Below are positions 1 through 6,869 of a stretch of 30,917 nucleotides of DNA, in pieces (positions within the stretch are counted from its first letter, which is position 1; the number at the start of each line of letters is the position of its first letter). The notes below the pieces were generated by a model. That model was given only the letters and a program-made list of their open reading frames with translations, searched no databases and was not told the origin of the DNA. This stretch comes from JAJFVC01 sp039698075 (lineage in GTDB: Bacteria; Planctomycetota; Planctomycetia; Pirellulales; Thermoguttaceae). The stretch is taken from contig JBDKTJ010000176.1 of the NCBI GenBank assembly GCA_039698075.1, positions 1 to 30,917 of the forward strand. The letters are read 5' to 3'. The translations under genes and the position numbers were made by a program.

Positions 1-1186
1 GGTGAACTTGAAGCTGACCGAGTGCCTGAACGACGACATCGAGCGGCAGCCAGTCGATCTGCCCCTTGACGCCACCCTTCTCGGCGAACATCGCCCAGTT
101 ATCCACAGGGATCAGGGTGTTGTCGTAACCCTCGGTCATCATCCGCTGGATGCCCTCGGCGCTGCGGTCATAGACGCCGACGACCTTGCAGGCGACGATG
201 AGCAGGGAGATGCGGTTGTTGACCTCGTCCAGTTCCACATACTGATCCTGGATCATCATGTAGTCGGGCTTGGGGATGCAGTTGCTGGTTGTCAGGTTGG
301 CCAGCATCGGCATCGGGCACGGCTCGAAGCCCTCCAGCCCGAGCGGGTCGGGTTGTGTGTCCAACAGTTCGTCGTGGCCACGCGACAGCCAGATTACCTG
401 CTTCTTCTCGCGGTCCCATATCTCGTAGATGCAGGCCCGCTTGAGGAGCATGTTGCGCGGGGTGTTGGCGTCGCCGATCACGTTGGTCTTCGGCTCGTAG
501 TCCAGCGGGATGCTTTTGCCGACCTTCTCGCCGAACCGCTTGACGAGGGCGTCGCGGGTCATCGGCACCTTGCGGGCGATCCAGCGGCGCTCGGCCCACA
601 CGCGGCAGGGCGACCACAGGAAGTCCTCCCAATGGACGTAGTCCAGCGCGATCTCCTGGGAGACGATGCGCTCGAACGGGGTGCCGTCCTCATTGACCCC
701 GTACTCTGCCGGCTGTTCCTCGGTGGTCGTCTCCAGCCGCAACCAGGCGATGCCACAGCCGGGAATCAGGCGGTCGGAGACGCATTGCCGCATGACCATG
801 TCGAAGTCGCAGTTCGGCTCCACCATGTCCTGCATGATTGCCCGCTGGAGGATGATGCCAGCGACGCGGGCGACATCGTCATCCATGTCGTTGAAGCGCC
901 GGGACACGTCCGCCTCGGGGATGTTCGCATACAGGCTGGCTTCCAGGATGTCGGTGTTGGTCTTGAAGATGTTGAACCACCGCTGGTTCGTCTCGACCGC
1001 ATCACGCTCGTCGATGTAGCGGCGGATGACCCGGCGAGCCTGGGTGGTGAACTTCTTCTTTTCCTTCTCGGCGAACTCGATCTCCTGCACCCAACGGTCG
1101 CGCTGGCCCTGCGGGGTGGCTTCGAGCTTCTCGAGGGAGTCGATGACACCGGGGGTGGATGTTGAAGCTGCGTCGTACTGGCTCAC
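1..1186 (-). CDS. Phage portal protein (C-terminus beyond the window)
   Basis: This gene encodes the N-terminal 395 residues of a portal protein, the dodecameric ring at the capsid vertex through which DNA is packaged and ejected. The minus-strand frame stays open from a GTG at 1186 to the window edge. Its start overlaps the stop of the upstream 54-aa gene (GTGA), and AGAAGGA lies about 7 bases before it. Visible landmarks are a charged N-terminus, then the stretches TNTDILEASLYANIPEADVS and LDYVHWEDFLWSPCRVWAER, which resemble podovirus portals. Its place directly after TerS and TerL supports the call. The long antisense frame over the same DNA is a shadow of high GC at third positions. The family assignment is from pattern recognition and was not searched. 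Confidence 0.88.
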   Translation of the reverse strand, partial: MSQYDAASTSTPGVIDSLEKLEATPQGQRDRWVQEIEFAEKEKKKFTTQARRVIRRYIDERDAVETNQRWFNIFKTNTDILEASLYANIPEADVSRRFNDMDDDVARVAGIILQRAIMQDMVEPNCDFDMVMRQCVSDRLIPGCGIAWLRLETTTEEQPAEYGVNEDGTPFERIVSQEIALDYVHWEDFLWSPCRVWAERRWIARKVPMTRDALVKRFGEKVGKSIPLDYEPKTNVIGDANTPRNMLLKRACIYEIWDREKKQVIWLSRGHDELLDTQPDPLGLEGFEPCPMPMLANLTTSNCIPKPDYMMIQDQYVELDEVNNRISLLIVACKVVGVYDRSAEGIQRMMTEGYDNTLIPVDNWAMFAEKGGVKGQIDWLPLDVVVQALGQLQVH

Positions 1187-1347
1187 GGTTGTTTCCTTCT
1201 CAGTGCTTTGACTGTGCGGTTGGCGTCGGCCTTGTTGAACTCCTTGGCGACCTTGACCGGAATGTGGATGCCGGAACTAGCGGGCGGTTTCCACCCGTGG
1301 GCGATGGCCGCCATTGTGCGGGCCTGGGCGGGGGACTTGGACGGCAT
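1183..1347 (-). CDS. Conserved 54-aa phage protein between TerL and portal
   Basis: This is a small basic protein. Its start ATG shares one base with the terminase stop (TGATG) and AGGAGG lies about 8 bases upstream, so it is translated by coupling. The N-terminus SKSPAQARTMAAIAHGW and the central PVKVAKEFNKAD resemble a widespread group of short phage proteins found beside packaging genes. Their function is not established. The product is soluble and rich in Lys, Arg and Ala, with no membrane segment or cysteine motif. A longer upstream start would overlap the terminase more and lacks a binding site. Coding status is close to certain; the role is unknown. Confidence 0.8.
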   Translation of the reverse strand: MPSKSPAQARTMAAIAHGWKPPASSGIHIPVKVAKEFNKADANRTVKALRRKQP

Positions 1348-2936
1348 CAGGCGATCCTCCTGCGTTGGTGGAGGGACAACTCCTTGTCCTCCCACATCTC
1401 ATTGAGAGTTACATCTTGCCACGTCTTTGGCGTCGGTGCCACAGGGACAACAGTCGATGGTGCCGGCGCAATGGCCGTGATCCGCCGACCGAGCAGGGAA
1501 AGCGCGTCGATGCCGTCATCCACCCCCTCGCCGAGCGCGTTGGGGAAGTTGCTGATCTCGGTCAGCAGCCAGCGGGTCCAGGGGGCGTCAGAGGGCATGA
1601 ACACCTTCCGCCGCTTGAACATGCCACGGAGGGGCGCTGCCCGCGTCTCCTTGTCTTGCCCACGCATCGGTAGCGGTTTCCACGGGACGAAGGTGCCGGT
1701 GGCGCGAGCCTCGGTGGCGACAAGCTGCATGAACACCTTGCTGGCGTTGTCGTCGTCGATCAACCACTCGCGCAGGCGTCCGGTGTATGTGGCGCACAAG
1801 CCTGTGAGCTTGCGGGCGGACGCGGCAGGATCAACGCGCTCCCGGCTGGCATCGATGATGTCCCAGTCACCGCTGGAGTCCACGGCCAGGACGAAGTGCA
1901 CCGTGTAGTCGCCGGTATTGACGCTGAGAGCCAGGTCCGTGCATCCATAGAGAACCTCGGGGTCTTGCGGGGAGGGACGGAACCCGACCTCCGTGGGCGA
2001 CACCCACGAGCCGGTATCCGATGGCGGTTCCTGCTGGTACAGCGTCTTCCACTTGAACTCGTCCCGTCGGGCATCCTCGACCATCTCCTGCGTGTACCAC
2101 TCCGGCCACAGCCGCTCGCCGGGTTGTCTGTTGAGCGGGTCAGGCTGGTCGGCTGTCGCCTCCATGCGAAGGATGAGGACGCGCTGCCGTCTGGTCGGGT
2201 TGAGCGCGTTCCTGGCGATCAGGTAGCCCGCGAGGTCGTTCGGCGACAGTCGCTGGCAGATCAGCACCAGCTTCGCGCCCGGCTTCATCCGGGTCACGAG
2301 GTCCGTCTCGTACCAACTGTGCACCTTGGCCAACTGTGTGATCGACTGCGCCTGCTCGAACCCGCTTATCGGATCGTCGATAACGACCACATCCGCCCGG
2401 AAGCCCAGGATGCTGCCGCCGACGCCCGCCGCGAGGAACTCCCCGCCCTTGCTGGTCGCCCAACGGGACACCGCCGTCGAGTCCTTGCTGAGCGAACAGT
2501 CGGGGAATACGTGCGCATGCTCGAGGCTGGAGATGGTGTTGCGCACCTTGCGCGACCACCGTTCCGAGAGGTCAGCCGTGTGCGTCGCGCAGATCACGTT
2601 CCGATCGGGATGCCTGCCGAGGAAGTAGCTGGCGAACGCATGGGAGGTGTAGGTACTCTTGGCCGAGCCGGGCGGCGCGAGGATGATCAACTCGTCGATG
2701 GCGTCGTCACCGTCGGCGAGCAGGTCATCGATGTGCGAGCAGATCAGTTGGTGGTGGGCTGCCGGCTCGACCCCGATGACGTAGGTGGCGTATGCGGCAA
2801 GGCGGCTGGCGGCCCGCAGACGGGCGTGGAGCGCGACGAGGGATGCGTTGATCTCCGGGTCCGCCGCTGCGGGCACGAGGGCCAGCGGCATCCCGCCGAC
2901 GTTAGGGAACGACAGGTGGGGGTCAATCGTCAGCAT
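1347..2936 (-). CDS. terL: Terminase large subunit (packaging ATPase and nuclease)
   Basis: This is the motor ATPase and headful nuclease that drives DNA into the prohead. Numbered from the ATG at 2936 (529 aa), the Walker A-like loop PPGSAKS lies near residues 88-94 and the Walker B VVVIDDP near 183-189. The C-terminal RNase H-like nuclease begins near residue 334 (TDLALS, then GDYT), and a late acidic cluster GVDDGIDAL is near the end. The length is normal for the family. A TTG at 2960 would add eight residues, but neither start has a clear ribosome binding site; the ATG gives a 14-bp overlap with TerS, which suggests coupling. The gene sits between TerS and a small gene before the portal, the usual packaging order. 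Confidence 0.93.
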   Translation of the reverse strand: MLTIDPHLSFPNVGGMPLALVPAAADPEINASLVALHARLRAASRLAAYATYVIGVEPAAHHQLICSHIDDLLADGDDAIDELIILAPPGSAKSTYTSHAFASYFLGRHPDRNVICATHTADLSERWSRKVRNTISSLEHAHVFPDCSLSKDSTAVSRWATSKGGEFLAAGVGGSILGFRADVVVIDDPISGFEQAQSITQLAKVHSWYETDLVTRMKPGAKLVLICQRLSPNDLAGYLIARNALNPTRRQRVLILRMEATADQPDPLNRQPGERLWPEWYTQEMVEDARRDEFKWKTLYQQEPPSDTGSWVSPTEVGFRPSPQDPEVLYGCTDLALSVNTGDYTVHFVLAVDSSGDWDIIDASRERVDPAASARKLTGLCATYTGRLREWLIDDDNASKVFMQLVATEARATGTFVPWKPLPMRGQDKETRAAPLRGMFKRRKVFMPSDAPWTRWLLTEISNFPNALGEGVDDGIDALSLLGRRITAIAPAPSTVVPVAPTPKTWQDVTLNEMWEDKELSLHQRRRIA

Positions 2937-3447
2937 CGAGGTCGGATGGTTCGACGCCAAGGGCAGCCAGCAACCGCTCTTGCAACTCGGGGGTGGATAG
3001 GGACGAGGGGTCGATGCGGGATGTGGTCGTCTGCTCGATCTTGCGAACGTCCCCGTACCGTTCCCTGTTCCACACCTGGAGCAACCAGCGACGGGTGTTT
3101 ACCTGCAAGGTGCTGCGTTGCACGTCCGCGAGGGACGCGGTGCCGTCCGGGTTGATCCCGTCGGCGATCCTGATGAGGTCTTCCTCGACCTGTTCCGCCC
3201 CGACCGCTTTCGCCGCTTGCCAGGCGTTGCGCCGCTTGGCGTGCTGGTATATCCAGGTGCGGAACCGGGGAGCGTTGAGGCGCACGTGGTATGAGGTGGC
3301 GAACTGTTCGAGCGTCGTGCCCGCCGCTGCCGCTTCCAGCGCAGACTCGAACGCGATGCCGAACGTTTGCAGTTCGAGTGCCCTCATCTCGGGCGACATG
3401 TCCGCGAGTCGGGTGGGGAAGGAGTCGATGACGCTGCCTGGGTGCAT
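2923..3447 (-). CDS. terS: Terminase small subunit
   Basis: This is the DNA-recognition subunit of the packaging enzyme, 174 aa from the ATG at 3447. Residues about 43-75 (TTLEQFATSYHVRLNAPRFR onward) look like the N-terminal helix-turn-helix of phage small terminases. Residues about 105-133, with TLQVNTRRWLLQVWNRERYG, match the conserved C-terminal part of that group. The open frame extends further upstream, but that part reads as the reverse of the HNH gene, so the ATG at 3447 is chosen. No good Shine-Dalgarno lies before it, while a -10-like TACAAT sits only six bases upstream, so leaderless translation is possible. It overlaps the TerL start. Confidence 0.88.
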   Translation of the reverse strand: MHPGSVIDSFPTRLADMSPEMRALELQTFGIAFESALEAAAAGTTLEQFATSYHVRLNAPRFRTWIYQHAKRRNAWQAAKAVGAEQVEEDLIRIADGINPDGTASLADVQRSTLQVNTRRWLLQVWNRERYGDVRKIEQTTTSRIDPSSLSTPELQERLLAALGVEPSDLDADD

Positions 3448-3501
3448 GACGAGATTGTACGACGGAACTGTGTCACTTGGGTAGTACGTCGCCGACTGTT
3501 G

Positions 3502-3510
3502 TGTTACACT
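3502..3510 (+). promoter_or_regulatory. Extended -10 promoter for the HNH gene
   Basis: The sequence TGTTACACT has the extended -10 form TGn-TACACT and lies 85 bases before the HNH start. No good -35 is found at 16-18 bp. The embedded GTGTTACAC is a perfect odd palindrome that could also bind a regulator. The same nine bases recur inside the DUF2283 gene near 11911. Confidence 0.4.
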
Positions 3511-3539
3511 TTGTTCGGGGACAGGGCCGGCCAGCCTTT

Positions 3540-3559
3540 CCCGTCGCTCCACCGACGGG
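3540..3559 (+). other. Hairpin in the 5' leader of the HNH gene
   Basis: CCCGTCG and CGACGGG form a perfect 7-bp stem with a six-base loop. It lies between the putative promoter and the ribosome binding site (GGAGAG at 3582) of the HNH gene. No U-run follows, so it is not a classic terminator. Confidence 0.45.
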
Positions 3560-3594
3560 ATTACCCACATCAACCAACTGTGGAGAGTTACGAT

Positions 3595-4518
3595 ATGAAC
3601 GAGTGTGTTCCAGACGAGGTTCTTCTGGAGTGGATTTTGCTTCCCACCCTGACGCAAATCAGGAAAGAACAGGCAGAGCGCCAGGCAACGATTGTTGCCC
3701 GGCGTGAGCAGCGAAAAGCGGAAACGATTGCCCGAAACGCGCAGAAACGCATTGATCAGGGAAAACAACCGCCTGTTTCCCGTGAGGTTCGTCGCCTGTT
3801 GCGCGAGCAACGGCTGGCAGAACAAACAGCCGAGCGTCTTCAACACCACAAGGAGCGGAAAGAACGGGCGGCTGTTGCACTAAAAGCCCGCGAGAAGGCC
3901 AGACTCAAGACAGGATGGACCCGCGAAGAAGTCTGCGCATACAAACGTGCCACAAGAGAAGTTCTGAGCATTTCAAAAAAACATCTTCTCGGTCGTCCCA
4001 AAAAATATCATAGCGGTAATCGTAGTTTCGACACCGAGTTTGAGCGGGACGAGTATGTTCGTGGGTGGCGCGAGCATAAAGAATGGTGCGAGCAGAACCG
4101 CGAAGCGATCAAGACTGCGGCCAACGCACGGCGGTCAAAGCGCATTCACAACATGCTTGCCGCAGGGGTCTTCACGCTGGAAGCATACGACGCGCTGCTG
4201 GCAGAGCGAGTGCACCCACAGAAGAAGTCCGACGAACACCATCGTGAGAAGAGGCGAATCCGCGACCAGTGGCGCAACTACCGCAAACAGGTGAAGCAAG
4301 GCATGGCGGCGAACGGAGGGCGTATTTCAACGGGGTGGTTCGACCGGCAACTGGCGCAACAGATGGGAAACTGTGCGATCTGCGGAAAGCTGATGGACAG
4401 CGACATTGAAATAGACCACATATTCCCTGTCGCACACGGTGGCCCGAATGAGGAATGGAACCTCCGGCTAACTCATCCTGTGTGCAACATCCAGAAGGGT
4501 GATCGCATCACTTTTTAG
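3595..4518 (+). CDS. HNH endonuclease with long charged N-terminal region
   Basis: This predicted DNA endonuclease has 307 aa. The C-terminal HNH module is complete: Cys260 and Cys263 (CAICG), the Asp-His pair DH at 274-275, Asn289, and HPVCN at 294-298, so a structural zinc and a single catalytic metal are expected. The first about 240 residues are very rich in Arg, Lys, Glu and Gln (for example VSREVRRLLREQRLAEQTAE) and look like helical coiled coils or a DNA-binding arm. The start ATG has GGAGAG eight bases upstream. Free-standing HNH proteins next to terminase genes take part in packaging in some phages, while others are homing enzymes. Divergent orientation to TerS and the unusual N-terminus leave both open. 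Confidence 0.85.
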   Translation: MNECVPDEVLLEWILLPTLTQIRKEQAERQATIVARREQRKAETIARNAQKRIDQGKQPPVSREVRRLLREQRLAEQTAERLQHHKERKERAAVALKAREKARLKTGWTREEVCAYKRATREVLSISKKHLLGRPKKYHSGNRSFDTEFERDEYVRGWREHKEWCEQNREAIKTAANARRSKRIHNMLAAGVFTLEAYDALLAERVHPQKKSDEHHREKRRIRDQWRNYRKQVKQGMAANGGRISTGWFDRQLAQQMGNCAICGKLMDSDIEIDHIFPVAHGGPNEEWNLRLTHPVCNIQKGDRITF

Positions 4519-4706
4519 TGCACCCCTCCCCAAAATTTGTGGGATTACTTTTGTGCCTGAATGGCCTTTGCACACGCGGGCCATCGGACAAGACCTGGGG
4601 GAGGGTCGCGCAACAGTTTCACATTTCTGGAACTGTAACAATGACACACGAATATCAGGGAACAGTTGCACAGTTGTGGAACTGTAGAACTGTTGTGCCG
4701 ATCGCG

Positions 4707-4765
4707 TGCCCGCCGACTGTGCCCGCCGACTGTTGCACCTGCCGACTGTGCCCGCCGACTGTGCC
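4707..4765 (+). repeat. GC-rich 13-bp repeats (TGCCCGCCGACTG)
   Basis: Two perfect adjacent copies of TGCCCGCCGACTG lie at 4707-4732, and a further partial and a full copy at 4738-4763. Related but degenerate units occur in the opposite orientation at about 8518-8556. They form the outer part of the two inverted modules around the MoxR cassette. Confidence 0.75.
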
Positions 4766-4800
4766 GGAGCGCATGCCCGCCGCCGACCAGGTTAGTTCAA

Positions 4801-4829
4801 CAGTTTTAAAACTATGGAAGTGACCTGGC
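4801..4829 (+). repeat. Left inverted-repeat element with AGTTTTAAAACT palindrome
   Basis: These 29 bases contain the perfect 12-bp palindrome AGTTTTAAAACT and match the reverse complement of 8477-8505 at 27 positions. The two copies sit about 3.7 kb apart on either side of the membrane peptide/MoxR/vWA/RadC block. The octamer TTTTAAAA was noticed nowhere else in the window. Confidence 0.85.
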
Positions 4830-4831
4830 TC

Positions 4832-4917
4832 GCACAGGCTCTGCACAATCTGTGCAGTGTCACAAACAGTTGAGCACAGGCTCTGCACAATCTGTGCAGT
4901 GTCACAAACAGTTGAGC
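4832..4917 (+). repeat. Two 42-bp direct repeats, each with a hairpin
   Basis: Two copies with a 42-bp period begin at 4832 and 4874. Each carries the perfect dyad CTGCACA-ATC-TGTGCAG (4841-4857 and 4883-4899), followed by GTGTCACAAACAGTTGAG. The identity of the copies indicates a recent tandem duplication. Confidence 0.9.
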
Positions 4918-4939
4918 GCGAGGCGCAACAGCTTTTCAT

Positions 4940-5026
4940 GCGCTACAAAGTTTGTTGCCGAGGATTCTGCACAATCTGTGCAGCGCTACAAAGTTTGTTG
5001 CCGAGGATTCTGCACAATCTGTGCAG
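4940..5026 (+). repeat. Two 43-bp direct repeats with the same hairpin core
   Basis: Units start at 4940 and 4983 (43-bp period). Both contain GCGCTACAAAGTTTGTTGCC and then the dyad CTGCACA-ATC-TGTGCAG (4967-4983 and 5010-5026). Apart from the hairpin the unit differs from the 42-bp repeat upstream, so the dyad is the shared functional part of two different tandem duplications. Confidence 0.9.
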
Positions 5027-5065
5027 TGTCACAAAAGTTGTGATATGCATTTGTCACGTACTTTT

Positions 5066-5253
5066 GCACTAAAACATGTTGCGGGAAAGCGTTACAAAAG
5101 CTGTTGTGCAACAAGTTTTTCAACGAAAGTACGTAAATTTGTACGTGCGATGAATACCCTTACCCTTTATAAATAAAATAGTACACTTTAGAACAAGGAC
5201 CTCCCTTTTCGATTTCTATAGGATTTTTGGTACAAACGCACTAAAAGATGTTG
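5066..5253 (+). repeat. AT-rich stretch with paired GCACTAAAA-ATGTTG motifs
   Basis: The 16-bp word GCACTAAAASATGTTG (S is C or G) occurs at 5066-5081 and 5238-5253. Related TGTTGT and GTACAAAA words lie between and after them up to 5310. TATAAATAAAATAGTACACT near 5168-5187 is very AT-rich for this genome and could hold a promoter or melt easily. Confidence 0.5.
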
Positions 5254-5309
5254 TTGTACTAAATTCTGTTGTCTGTCGTACAAAAAGCTGTTGTCGTACA
5301 AAAAAAGTG

Positions 5310-5337
5310 TTGCACTGAAACACAGAGCATGTACAAT
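5310..5337 (+). promoter_or_regulatory. Sigma70-like promoter for the membrane-peptide/MoxR operon
   Basis: TTGCAC at 5310 and TACAAT at 5332 are separated by 16 bp. The -10 differs from consensus at one base. The transcript would begin near 5344, just before a run of 17 T, and reach the first ribosome binding site (GAAGGAGG) at about 5368. Confidence 0.5.
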
Positions 5338-5350
5338 CCAGTTATTCGAC

Positions 5351-5367
5351 TTTTTTTTTTTTTTTTT
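5351..5367 (+). repeat. Homopolymer of 17 T in the operon leader
   Basis: An uninterrupted run of 17 thymines lies between the predicted transcription start and the GAAGGAGG ribosome binding site of the first peptide. Such runs are rare in GC-rich phage DNA. They permit polymerase slippage, make an unstructured translation leader, or may be a sequencing length artefact. Confidence 0.8.
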
Positions 5368-5381
5368 GAAGGAGGAACCGG

Positions 5382-5441
5382 ATGAACTACTTACTTCCCG
5401 CAATCGTCGTCGGCATGCTCTTGTCGACCTACTTCTCTTAG
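5382..5441 (+). CDS. 19-aa hydrophobic peptide
   Basis: This very short frame encodes MNYLLPAIVVGMLLSTYFS, which is almost wholly hydrophobic and could form one membrane helix. It has the best ribosome binding site in the region, GAAGGAGGAACCGG directly before the ATG. It is followed by AGGACCAACC and the start of the 72-aa membrane protein. The strong translation signal, placement first in the operon and membrane character of the neighbours argue that it is translated. It could be a small membrane effector or a leader that opens the next gene. There is no recognised family. Confidence 0.55.
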   Translation: MNYLLPAIVVGMLLSTYFS

Positions 5442-5449
5442 GACCAACC

Positions 5450-5668
5450 ATGACTATCCTTGTTGCAATCCTTTCCTTCTTCGTCGCCTTCTTCCTTCTG
5501 CTCAAACTCATCGAAGTAGTAGGCGCCGTATTCATTGCTGTAGGCAATGCGATCAGTTGGCTGTTCAATCGCCCGTTGGTCGTCAACGCTTCCCCTGAAG
5601 CCTTGAGCTCTTGCTTTTGGATTCTCTTCATTGTCGGGTTTACCGCCCTTAACCTCCTCATCTCCTGA
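5450..5668 (+). CDS. 72-aa membrane protein, two predicted helices
   Basis: The protein is short and strongly hydrophobic. The first membrane segment covers roughly residues 2-34 (AILSFFVAFFLLLKLIEVVG onward) and the second residues 53-70 (CFWILFIVGFTALNLLI), joined by a short polar loop with NRPLVVNASPEA. The ATG at 5450 is chosen because AGGACC lies about six bases upstream; the longer open frame reads through the poly-T. The gene precedes the MoxR ATPase gene by 13 bp in the same operon. Holin-like or membrane-anchor roles fit the topology, but no family is recognised. Confidence 0.72.
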   Translation: MTILVAILSFFVAFFLLLKLIEVVGAVFIAVGNAISWLFNRPLVVNASPEALSSCFWILFIVGFTALNLLIS

Positions 5669-5681
5669 AAGGACTCACACC

Positions 5682-6869
5682 ATGAACGCAAACAAAATCC
5701 TCACCACTGCTCTTGACTTGCAGAAGGCACACACCAAACTCGAGCTTGTCGACATGGCCCGCGCATTCGGCTGGCGCGGCGATCACGCTCGCGCGTCAAT
5801 GCTTCAAATCGCTCTCTATGTCGGTACGAAGTTGGCAGAGGACGAAAGTCCGCAGCAGGGAGGCGATAGACTGCCCGAGCAGGCTCTTCCGCCAGCGGAA
5901 GAGCAGCCCTCGCAGGAGCAGCCCTCGCAGGAGCAGCCCTCGCAGGACCAGCCCTCGCAGGCTCTTCCGCCCGCGGAAGAGCTTCCGCCCGCGGAAGAGC
6001 AGCCGGAGCAGGACCAGCCCGATGATAAACAATGGCGCGCCATGCTCAAGGCGGCCGGAATCGACAAGCCGCACGCCATGCTGCGCAAGGTCTACGCCGT
6101 TGCTGTTGTCGGTCGGATGATTCCCATGTTGGTCGGTGAAGCTGGCACGGGAAAGACATTCCTCGCTGAACAGCTTGGCAAGCTGTTGCGCGTGCCCTTC
6201 TCGTCTATCTCGTGCACTGAAGGAATGAGCGAATCTCAACTTACCGGTTGGCTGTTGCCAGTCGGCGAGGCGGGTAAATTCGACTATGTGGCATCGCCCT
6301 TTGTCCGGTCGATCCAACAACAATCCGTGTTCCTGCTCGACGAGTTGGACGGCGCTGACGGTAATGTTGTTCTGCTGCTGAACTCGCTGTTGTCGAATGG
6401 CTTCCTAACAGTGCCGCACAAACTGGAAAACCCTACAATCCGTCGACACCCTGACTCAATCATCATCATGGGCGTCAACTCGCCGAGCGGTGCAACGGAG
6501 CTATACACAGCACGTGGTCGACTCGACGCGTCAACGCTTGACCGTGTTTATCCCATGACCGTCGACTATGATCCTGCTTACGAAAAGAGTCTTTTTGTCA
6601 TTCCGGGTCAAACCCGTAGAGTACGGTCGACCGAGTGGAAACCGTCCGCCGATGTTGTCGACGAACAAGTCATGGCGGCACTGTCGAATTTCTTTTTCAA
6701 GCTGCGCGAAACGAAAACAGCCAACAAGGTCAACCGAATTGTGTCGAGTCGCATGGCTCAGCGCCTCGTTGCTGCCGTCCTTGCTGGCGTACCAGTCGCA
6801 GAGGCGAAGGCTGACAATCTGCTGTTCTGGACCGCGGACGAACAGCGCCGCGCAGGAGTAACTCAATGA
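5682..6869 (+). CDS. MoxR-like AAA+ ATPase with Pro/Glu/Gln linker
   Basis: A 395-aa AAA+ ATPase. An N-terminal helical region (1-60) leads into a low-complexity linker (about 66-115) of PSQEQ and LPPAEE repeats, then the ATPase core. Visible motifs are Walker A GEAGTGKT (152-159), Walker B VFLLDELD (216-223), a sensor-1 Asn in IIIMGVNS and a likely arginine-finger segment TARGRLDAST. This order is typical of MoxR/CbbQ proteins, which act as hexameric remodelling chaperones and usually work with a vWA-domain partner. The next gene, coupled by an ATGA overlap, looks like that partner. GAAAGGA precedes the ATG at 5682. The substrate and role in the phage are unknown. Confidence 0.88.
   Translation: MNANKILTTALDLQKAHTKLELVDMARAFGWRGDHARASMLQIALYVGTKLAEDESPQQGGDRLPEQALPPAEEQPSQEQPSQEQPSQDQPSQALPPAEELPPAEEQPEQDQPDDKQWRAMLKAAGIDKPHAMLRKVYAVAVVGRMIPMLVGEAGTGKTFLAEQLGKLLRVPFSSISCTEGMSESQLTGWLLPVGEAGKFDYVASPFVRSIQQQSVFLLDELDGADGNVVLLLNSLLSNGFLTVPHKLENPTIRRHPDSIIIMGVNSPSGATELYTARGRLDASTLDRVYPMTVDYDPAYEKSLFVIPGQTRRVRSTEWKPSADVVDEQVMAALSNFFFKLRETKTANKVNRIVSSRMAQRLVAAVLAGVPVAEAKADNLLFWTADEQRRAGVTQ
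5883..6000 (+). repeat. In-frame repeats and hairpins encoding the MoxR linker
   Basis: Four 15-bp units of the type GAGCAGCCCTCGCAG lie between copies of a near-perfect palindrome: GCTCTTCCGC and GCGGAAGAGC with a 2-base spacer at 5883-5904 and 5961-5982, and a shortened third copy to 6000. The array encodes the EQPSQ and ALPPAEE repeats of the linker. Confidence 0.85.

Larger units (their letters stand above)
4519..5381. other. Non-coding control region, candidate origin or regulatory hub
   Basis: No reading frame here has a convincing start and codon use. The block contains, in order, a GC-rich 13-bp repeat, a palindromic element, two tandem arrays carrying four copies of one hairpin, scattered TTGCACTAAAA and GTACAAAA motifs, and an AT-rich promoter segment. 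The change from GC-rich to AT-rich DNA with repeated dyads resembles phage replication origins or multi-operator regions. Which of the two applies cannot be settled from sequence alone. From 4519 to about 4700 nothing specific was recognised except several AACTGT/AACAGT words. Confidence 0.5.

Noticed and set aside
2..1165. 387-aa plus-strand open frame
   Set aside because: It is antisense to the portal gene; the minus-strand product reads as portal, and the plus frame is a by-product of GC-rich third positions.
4518..4823. 101-aa open frame after the HNH gene
   Set aside because: No binding site, low-complexity Cys/Pro product caused by the 13-bp repeats.
4832..5026. Possible CRISPR array
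   Set aside because: Only two-plus-two units, tandem copies with identical sequence between hairpins, so there are no variable spacers, and there are no cas genes.
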